From assembly GCF_036370855.1 (NCBI RefSeq), contig NC_088117.1:3658001-3722000 (forward strand): a stretch of 64,000 bases of DNA. Reading direction: 5' to 3'. The stretch is from Dromaius novaehollandiae (lineage: Eukaryota; Chordata; Aves; Casuariiformes; Dromaiidae). Shown here piece by piece: positions 56,277 to 64,000 of this stretch; position 1 is the first letter of the stretch, and the number at the start of each line of letters is the position of its first letter. A program made the position numbers and the translations under genes. Under the pieces are notes generated by a model. The model made no database searches. It was not told the origin of the DNA and saw nothing but the letters and a program-made list of their open reading frames with translations.

Positions 56277-59200
56277 GAACATATTAATGGCATGTCATGA
56301 AAATCTTGTAATTTGTGAAAGGCCTAGAGTGAAAAATGTGCTGGTTTGGGTGTCGCTGTGAAACGTTACTTTTTGCACAAGGCTTGCCTGAGACAGTATT
56401 TTCCTTGCTTTTGTTCTAAAAATGCTATGCTGGCTGCCTAAAAATGCCTGCGCTCTGCATGCACGGAGATTCACCTTGTTGACAGGGGATGGAGACAGTA
56501 AGGTTGGCTGGATCATGATGATTCCTGCACCTTTTTTTTTTTTTCTTTCTTTTTTTTTTTTCCTGCTAATGACACTTCCTTATGCTTACATTTCATTAAA
56601 GCTCTGAAATGGCTGAAGATCAGCCCTTACTGAGCATGCTCCAGGGTTGAAGCTGCACCCATAGAGTGAGATGGATTTGTGGCTGAAGGAGTTATAGGCC
56701 TGAAGTCAGGATCTGGAAGGAAACAGCAGCTCTCTCCAGACAGGACCAGAGGTAGGGGAATTCTGGAAATTTCATTCACATGCCATAGGGCTTCCGTAGG
56801 GAATCGGACTCGGGAATAAGGAGACCGGATGAAGTGCTTCTTGAAGCAAACTGTTGGAATTGATTCAAAAGCAGCATAGTTAACCACTGACATGAGATGG
56901 CTTCAAACTGCTTCCTGCCGATCAGTGTGGAGGATTTTAAAATACTGACCTTTACTGACTTGCGAGCCTATATAAAGAAAGGACCTGTCTAATGTTAGGG
57001 TTATGACATAAAGCAACAACAGGCTCTGGGGTAGGGCTGGCAGCGAAGGCAGTGGGGACTGGCTTGCTTGTGCCTTCATATTGGAAAGGCATGTGATCAT
57101 GTCACAGCCGTGGGCTGCGTAACGCCGTCGCTAATTATTATTAATTTGAACACTTAGAGGGCACGGACCTGCTTTGCAGTTTGAATCTAGATCTGTGTGT
57201 GGTTGTGGGAAGGCAGAAGAATTTCAGGCTGCCTCCCTCTTGGAGGCTTGTTTTGCATTCCGAGGATTACAAACAACACGGACCTTGCCAAAGCAGGTCC
57301 TCCAAATTTGCAGGGAGAGGAGGGAATCTAGACGCGTGCTCCTTCTCATGGGCTCTTTCTATGCTAGTTTCACCCGGAAGGAAGTGGGGTTTGATGTGTT
57401 GGCAAGTGGCTTTGAGGGAAGGATCAGGACTCTGTGACTCGTGTGGGGTTGGGTTTTTGCTTTTGGTGCGTAGTTGCCAGCTTTTTCCAAGGAATGTATA
57501 ATCCCCAGCAGGTATGTGCTGCATGAGGCGATTGACTCCACTTGTTGTACAAGCAAGCTGCATGGTAAAGTGCCAATAAAACATTTACATTGGCTGTCAA
57601 TGTTTGTATTAGTGAGGTGTAGGGAAGATCTGACTTTGTGTAAAGAAGGGGGGGAGACGTCAGTAGAAAACCTCAGCCCTTTCAGACTTTATGCCCTATG
57701 GGAAATGTGTTACTGGGTGTCCACATTCCTATCAGTCTGGCTTTAAATGAAGGTAAGGCAAGAGGCTTGCTATATATAGGGCATTGTGAAAACTGCAGCT
57801 TTGGTATTATAAAGTTATTGTGCTTAGCTTATCTCTTATTAACAGAAATCTCTGTGATTATAGTCTATCTTTAGCCTGCATGCACTAGGTAGATTGGCTC
57901 TTTAGGGCGACTCAGTTCAGTGTGTGTTTGGTTATGAGCAAAACATAGATTTTTATTTTATTGCTCTGTCCCAGACGACCGTCTTACCTAGTTAGGTCAA
58001 TCTGCATGATGAGTCACTTTATTACTTAAAGTAACTTGCATATTTATTGCCCAATTCTGCATTTCTTGCGTAGCCAACGTGTCCATTGCGTTTTCTGAGC
58101 TGTGAGATCGCAGGCAAGGCAGGAGCTGGTCGTTACCTTACCTGTTTGATATGTCAGCTCTGTAGTCAGTTGGTGACTAGTTTGCTTATTGATGTTGCTT
58201 TTGCAGTTCCTGCAGGATGCTTGCTGCGAGTCTCGGGTTCCTGGAGCTGTGTAACTTTACACATTTTTAATGGATGCTGGCTTGTTTATGGTTGGATGAC
58301 TGCATAAAGAAAAGCATTTATGTAAAATAAACTGCATTGTAATTGTACAACGAAAGTAAAAGGTTTTGGTTTTCTTTGGCTCCGATGCAGGCTGCGTTTA
58401 TAGCTTTTCAGGATTGATCCTGTTGGCTTTTCCTCCTTGTGCGATTCTGGCATTGAAATAATTCCAGCCCCAAGTTTTCATGTATGGTCTGGCTCCCTTG
58501 ATGAGGAAATTTCACTTAAACAGTTTCAGATGCTGAAAACCACTCATGTGATAATTTCCTATTGTGCTTGTGTGAAAGGTGTAAGGTAGCCTTAAAGACC
58601 CACTGCCACCTTATGGCAGTTGCTGAAAAGCAGTCTCTTTAGAGACAATTCTGTATACATATCATGCTTGCTTTATTTCTCTGCTCTTCTTAGCTTGTGA
58701 TATTTGCATGAAGACGGGAGCTTTGTTTTTAGAGTTCATCTGCTCCTTCTGTTCCTTGCAGAATTTTATAATGTCAGCGGCATTGCTCGTAGAGCCATCA
58801 ACTGTGATATTTCATACGCAAGTTCATGATTTGGGGAGAGGTAAAAAAGCATCATGAAATTTTGATTCTCCTCAAACGAAGAACTCGTTTTCACGGGAAC
58901 GCCTGTCCCTGATGTTAAAAAACAAACAAACAAAATTAGGTGTGAGGTCAAAGACCAGGGAAACGTTGGAGCACTGAGATTCGTAAGCAGAATCTGAAAC
59001 GGTCTCTGGTGTTGCGGTGAAGTGTTGCAGCAGAAGCGAGGCTGCATGTAAGCAGCCATTTTTACTGCCTGCTTTCCTGGCAGAAGACTACTAACAAGCA
59101 GGGATGGCTTTGCGTGATGCACCGAAATGCTTCCGATTCCCACCCCACCTACCCTTCCACAGCGAAACAATAAAACATTTGTGTGTGGAGCAACTTGTTA

Positions 59201-59607
59201 GCGTGGTTAAAGCAATAAGCTTCATCCCTGGTTGTGAAGATGGGGAATGTGTGTGATGTTGTATTTAGTACCCTTCTCAAGCAAGGCTGTGTGTACAGTA
59301 GAAGCTCTTAATAGACGATAGCTGAATGAAGGGGAGAAATGGTGTTTTTAGCTTTCCAAAATAGAAAGAGCCGTGGTTACTATAAGTTAAAGCTGAAGGA
59401 GTTTATAATTGGGAACTGTTAGGAATACAGTATGCTCTAAATTACAGCTGTCTGTCCAATATGGCTCTAAAAAAAGTCCTAGGATTGCCCTGCAAATGAA
59501 ATACTCAACACGTATTCTTATCAAAACATAGCAACATCTTCCAGGGAGCTTACATCTCAACATCTGTCACAACAGCATCAGTTTTTTTGGTTTGGGGTTT
59601 TTTTTTT

Positions 59608-59628
59608 GTGCGTGTGTGTGTGTGTGTG
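59608..59628. repeat. (GT)n microsatellite
   Basis: About ten GT units with one GC interruption, preceded by a T-rich run at 59,598-59,607. Confidence 0.9.
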
Positions 59629-60719
59629 ATGCACTCAACACAGTGTCCCAGGGAGCATTTTATGTTTCCTATTAACTAAAAACAGTTTTAAGCTTTGCTG
59701 AGGAAATGGGGGGAGGGAGGGAGGTGGCTTGAAACCTTTGGAGAGAAAAAAAACAGGTTTCAAAAGGTGGAGAAAGCTGTGATTGCAGACGTGTGTGTTA
59801 ATGACTGACTGCTCCTTCAAAACCGCTACCTGAGCCTGCACGGGGCGAAGCGAAGGTTTCAGCCCCCTCGGAGGATGCGGAAGGCGTTCAGAGTCTCCCC
59901 AGGGCTGAGTGTTCGGTTCAGGATGCGTCCAGAATAATCTCTGAGAAGGGAAGGAGGCGGTTTGAGAGCTTGCGGCCGAGCTGAGGAGCAGCTCCAGCGA
60001 TGGCAAAGCGTGCCAGCCTTTCCCATGGTGGCACTTGGCGTTCGTCCGCAGAGCTGCTTCGCCCGCGGCGGCCTGGTCCGTTGTGCTTCCGCGGAGGCCG
60101 AAAGGGAGCCTCGGCTTCGAGCCGCTCTAGGGGCCGAACGGAAATAAGAGGAAGTCCTGTGTTTTGGAGAGCTGGATGCTGTTCCTCCTGTAGAAGGCAG
60201 ATCTCCCCTTCCCTCCCACTTGCCCTTCCCCTGTAAGGAGCTGTGAAAATGATGGTTGTAACAGCGTAATTAAGTGAAAGCCCTTAGGAGCCCCGGGTCC
60301 TTTGTGAAGGAAGGTGGTGGTTCTGCTGTCTTCCTCTTTAAAATCTGAGACTTTTGAAAGGATATTCAAGCCTTGAATGATGGAACCAAGGCCAGAGAGC
60401 CCAGAGTTTAAAAATATCTTGTAGTTTTATGGTCCCTGGTAGAGCACTATTTTTTTTTTTTTTTTAAAAAGTGAATGCTATGCTGTCTCTCACCAGACAG
60501 TCCACAGCAGAGATGGTTCGATGGTGAGATTGCTGGAGAGTTAAATAAAAACTTTGCAGGGTAGAGGCTTGTTGTGCTTGTACTCAGCTGCGAAGGAAAG
60601 AAAATCCACCTCAGCCACTTTGGAGAAGGATTTCTCTTTCTGGGAGCGGGGCATTGGCTCAGCTCGGTGCTATGTTGGTGACGTCCCCGAGCGGTTGAAG
60701 CGCTCAGCCCTCCTGCTCT

Positions 60720-61020
60720 GTCAGCTTTTGGCTTTGCGCGGCCTGCGCACAGAGGCAGGGGCAGAGGAGGCTGCATTTCCTCGCCCTGTGCCAGTGCCTC
60801 TGCAGCGCCAGGCCGCCACAAAATGGCTGCAGGGCGGGGAGGAAATGGCGGCGCTGGCGCGGCATCCCCGCACGTGGGCCCCAAGGAGGCCGGGCAAGGT
60901 GGTGGGGAGCCGGCGCGGCCAGCGCTGCTCTCCCCGGGGCCGGCCTGGGGTGCAGGGGGGCCCTTTGCCGCCGCGGGCAGCGGGGCTGCTTCAGGACACG
61001 GCCTCTAAATGGGGACGCCA
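60720..61020. promoter_or_regulatory. intronic CpG-rich block, possible internal promoter
   Basis: A CpG-dense block of about 300 bp deep in EHMT1 intron 1, standing out from its AT-richer surroundings. It carries ACAAAATGGCTGC (60,818-60,830) and GAAATGGCGGC (60,842-60,852), the latter close to the YY1 consensus. The ATG at 60,845 opens MAALARHPRTWAPRRPGK up to a possible donor AAG|GTGGTG at 60,898/60,899. This could be an alternative first exon of EHMT1, the start of an intronic transcript, or GC-rich sequence without function. The flanking open frames look like composition effects. Confidence 0.4.
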
Positions 61021-64000
61021 TGCCGTGGGCAGCATGTGTAATGCCGCAGAGGCTGTCTGGAAGCTTCTGCTTCTTTTTGGCTGCTGTAAATTTAAGAGCT
61101 CGGCTGTTTCCCCAGTGCTACCACACGAGCAGCCTCCACTCTCGTAGCGCGTCCCCGTGCCGAGCTCCTGTGAGGTGCTAATCAATTGCTTTGCTTGACT
61201 TGATTGCAGAAGCATCCACAATATCCTGCTTTTTTTTTTAAACCAGTGTTTAGTGCTTTCCAAGATGAAAAACCTCTCCAGTAGCTGCTCTTCTCAGCGT
61301 ATGTTCACCCTCACCAGTACAAACATTTCCAGGGTTGAGCTGCATTTAGGAGGAGGCAGGAAGAGCAAACCCCGTGGCGTGCATTGGGATCACTGTTTTA
61401 TCGCCCTCTGAAAATGCATGTGGGCTGCATTAGTTCACTGACTCTGCGTTTCTTAATATCTTTGTTTCTGTATTTTTGGTGAAAGCTTGGTAGATTTTTG
61501 CTGCGCAAGGAGGCTGACGCTTCAACTGTTTTAAAGCCATCGTTGGTTTGAACTACAGCAATCTCTTGATGCAGTGGGTAGCACAACTTCTGCCTGTGTA
61601 GTCAGGTTTTGTTGTTTTTATTTTGTGCTTTTTTAGGGTTTCTCTTAAATGAGTTACCTCTACAGCTTCTGGTGATTTGATATAAAGGCCAGAAAAATCT
61701 CATTATATATATTATTACTTAGATTGCCATCAAGCAGAAAAACAGGGAGTGAAAGAGAGATCCTGGCTTTATGCTGTCACCTCAGATATTCATCCCTTAT
61801 GACTTTTAGTCAGATCACTTTAGCCTTGTGTGTTTTAACTGTTTAGCAGTGAAACTTCTCCAAAGTGTTTAGAGCAAAATAATGTTATTTCAGCTGAGGC
61901 AGTCCCATAGATGGCTCTTTTGCCCTTTTAACTATTGCCACTGTGCAAGCACGCGTAGACACGGCGATGGAATAAATGCTTGGCCTGTAGCAAACGTGGC
62001 TTGTTGATGTTTCTGGTTTGTGATAGTGTGGCAGCATGGCATACCCTGGTGGTGCCTTAGTACAGGAGAGGAGGGGATGGGTGGAGGAGAGAAGGCTTCA
62101 TGCTTGTGCTGAAGCCTTGCATTTTGAGTGCCTGCTTCTCGTGCAACGTGCAAGGCAAATAAAATTGTTGGGCTCCTCAAAACCTCACTATGGATTTTTA
62201 TGGGTCTTTCCTCCCCGCCGGTGCAGGCTGTTCCTTTTCCCTCCCCCTCCTCCTCCTCCTCCTCCTCTCGGGCCATTGTGAGGCAGTGCACGGCGCCGGG
62301 GCTCGCTTTAACCTTTCGGCTTAAGGAGACTTGTCTTCCCCGCTCCTGTTTTGGGGAGAATTGTTTTTGCTTTGGTCAAGAACAGGCGAGTGGGACTACA
62401 GTCCATTTCAGATTTCCTCTTCCTTCTTCCCTCTTCTCTCCTCGGTGCTCTGCTCCCCTCCCCCTTCTCCTGTGGGAGGTTCTCCAGAGAAATATTAAAC
62501 ACGGAGAAACCCTCGGACTTTTGCATTGTGATAAATGTCAGTCGTGCATTTGAATCCATTCCAGCTGATCTCTGCTTACAGATGTTCCTGCAAGTTGCTC
62601 AGGCAGTTTTACTGGGAGCTTTAGCAGATATGAAGGTTGCCAAGAGTTTGTGCTTAATTGTTAAATGGAACAGAGACAAACTACTTTTATTTTGAAGCTA
62701 AAACTTCTTCTTTGCTCTTGCTGGCTGGGCCAGCTGTATCATATGGTTTGACATAGGCTGAGCTCAGAACTACTGCACCTAGTAGTGTACTATCAGTTCA
62801 TTGTTATTTTATTTTTTTCTTTGTAATGACTGTATTTGCGATATGCTTTTAAGGTTGGTTGTATCAGGTCATGTTATATTATAAATGCCTGAAGTGAAAA
62901 ATAGCCCCCCTTCAGCTCAGCATATCAGATCTCAAATTCACTTTCAGTTGGACACTGTGCACTTAACCAGTTTAACCCGTATGCATTTATCCCACTATTC
63001 AAAGGTCGGGCGCTTTATTAAGCAAAATATAATTAGCGCAGGGGTGCCCTCAAACTTGCATGCTATTGTGCAGCATCTCTCTCTTTTTCTTTCCTCTTTT
63101 CTTTTTTTGTAGGCAAGGGCTACTCTTGGAGGCCACTGAAACAGAACACATTATTACATGGTTTTAAAAGGCTTTTGCAGGCTAGCGATCAGTTTTAGGC
63201 CTGGCACTAGGTCAGACCGTTGACAGATTATCTTTATTAACTGTGCGTTGCACCGGGCAGACCGAGTATCCCTGCGATGCCTTAGATAATAGTTGCTCCA
63301 ATGGAAGCCCTTAAGCCTGCAGGTTCTCTGTGAAATGGCTGCAGCTTGGAGTGAACAGTGAAATGGTCTCCACTGGGCATGCTCACTCTGTAGAGGGAGC
63401 TTTTATCACATGAGCAGAAACTGAATCACTGTTCATGAGGATCTGGAATATGCAACTCTTTGAGTCTTCATCAAAAGAAGACCACAGATGTCTGCAGGTA
63501 CAGTAACTTGTAGTGTCCATGTTCCATATGTCATAAATAGCAGATTCCCTCAGGTTGTGGCCGCAGACAGACTGTTTTCAGGTAGGAAAGGAGAAACCTC
63601 TGAGAGGAGGAAGACAGTTAAGATAATCATGGCTGGATTTTTTTATTTATTTTTTGCCCTATGCAAGAGAGAACAGCACAGCAGAAATGTGGGTATTGCC
63701 TATTGATGCAGCATGCAGGGTAGTGTGTTGGGGCATCTTTTGAAGGAGCGATTTACAGAATAACCTGGACAGGCGCAGTTGCTTTTCAGACTTTGACTTC
63801 TCTGATCTTTTGTGTTGTTATTAGTGTTACTTTGTTTTGCTCAATGGACTTGTACATAGTTCTGAATCTGAAATTGCCTGTCTCTGGGGAAACTTGGGCT
63901 GTATTTCCATGCATTAAGTCAGTCTTTTATTTGTCTTCTGTGTTGGGGAGGGTGTGGAGGTTTGTCTGGATTTTTTTTTTTTTTAAAGCATGAAGTCTTT
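61021..64000. other. EHMT1 intron 1, segment F
   Basis: No gene recognised to the end of the window. A (TCC)n tract lies at 62,245-62,268. Open frames such as 62,128-62,553 plus and 61,932-62,291 minus overlap each other across that tract and have no motif. The last 50 bp include a T-rich run near 63,971-63,984. Confidence 0.6.
62245..62268. repeat. (TCC)n microsatellite
   Basis: Eight or so TCC units within a longer pyrimidine tract (about 62,230-62,270). Confidence 0.9.

Larger units (their letters stand above)
50632..60719. other. EHMT1 intron 1, segment E
   Basis: No gene. It includes a MIR-like fragment with A20 at 52,711-52,764, T-rich runs at 52,938-52,968 and 56,532-56,561, an AT dinucleotide tract at 55,989-56,017, an A19 run at 56,258-56,276, a GT tract at 59,608-59,628 and a T16 run at 60,450-60,465. 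Remaining open frames are short. Confidence 0.6.
13746..64000 (+). other. EHMT1: EHMT1 intron 1 (partial, runs off the window)
   Basis: Sequence following the exon 1 donor. The human first intron is also tens of kilobases long. I looked for exon 2 (an acceptor followed by a frame resembling the acidic, Lys/Glu/Gln-rich EHMT1 N-terminus) and found no convincing match. Open frames here are generally under 125 codons, overlap others and have no family signature; the longest, 60,554-61,147, lies in a GC-rich block. Non-coding RNAs transcribed from the intron cannot be excluded. Confidence 0.75.

Noticed and set aside
49575..59175. Scattered AATAAA or AATAAAA words (for example near 49,580, 57,586, 58,326 and 59,168) as gene ends
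   Set aside because: Such hexamers are expected by chance in AT-rich intron, and none follows a recognisable exon.
60554..61147. A 197-codon + strand open frame at the intronic CpG block
   Set aside because: No domain or family resemblance. The region is more plausible as a regulatory or alternative-exon candidate than as an intronless gene.
1..64000. CRISPR arrays, prokaryotic operons, phage or toxin-antitoxin modules
   Set aside because: The window is vertebrate genomic DNA; no regularly spaced repeat-spacer structure or prokaryotic gene organisation exists in it.
1..64000. tRNA, rRNA or known microRNA genes
   Set aside because: I noticed no tRNA A/B boxes with a foldable cloverleaf and no familiar microRNA sequence. 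A covariance-model search could still reveal a snoRNA or microRNA missed by eye.

Overview
The window is a piece of vertebrate nuclear genome, most likely from a sauropsid and probably a bird. Three things point there: interrupted protein-coding genes with GT-AG introns, compact GC-rich CpG islands between long AT-richer intron sequence, and only sparse, heavily decayed interspersed repeats. I could not fix the species. Synteny and peptide identity give the locus: the 3' end of ARRDC1, then the 5' end of EHMT1, both on the + strand. This is the same order as human 9q34.3.

Layout. 1-193 is an ARRDC1 intron. 194-605 and 1576-1640 are its last two coding exons, carrying the PSAP and PPxY tail motifs. 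1641 to about 3500 is its 3'UTR, ending at an AATAAA. 3.5-13.5 kb is intergenic. It holds a candidate spliced terminal exon with its own poly(A) signal (6874 to about 7075) and a strong CpG island without a recognised gene (about 9.4-9.95 kb). A CCCATC-rich low-complexity tract (13291-13515) abuts the EHMT1 promoter. EHMT1 coding exon 1 (13725-13745, MATVDAE then a GT donor) sits in a second CpG island that continues to about 14.57 kb.

13,746-64,000 is interpreted as part of EHMT1 intron 1. I found no convincing second exon and no independent protein-coding gene there; open frames are short or arise from GC-rich sequence and lack family motifs. The intron contains a 162-bp tandem duplication inside an apparently old DNA-transposon remnant, a 40-bp tandem duplication, decayed SINE-like pieces, homopolymer and dinucleotide repeats, several AT-rich stretches that look like regulatory elements, and a smaller CpG-rich block at about 60.7-61.0 kb with YY1-type motifs.

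The two genes do not form a pathway. ARRDC1 is a plasma-membrane adaptor linking ubiquitin ligases and ESCRT-I to vesicle budding. EHMT1 (GLP) is a nuclear H3K9 methyltransferase. I see no phage, CRISPR, toxin, viral or otherwise novel encoded system. The points worth a second look are regulatory or structural.
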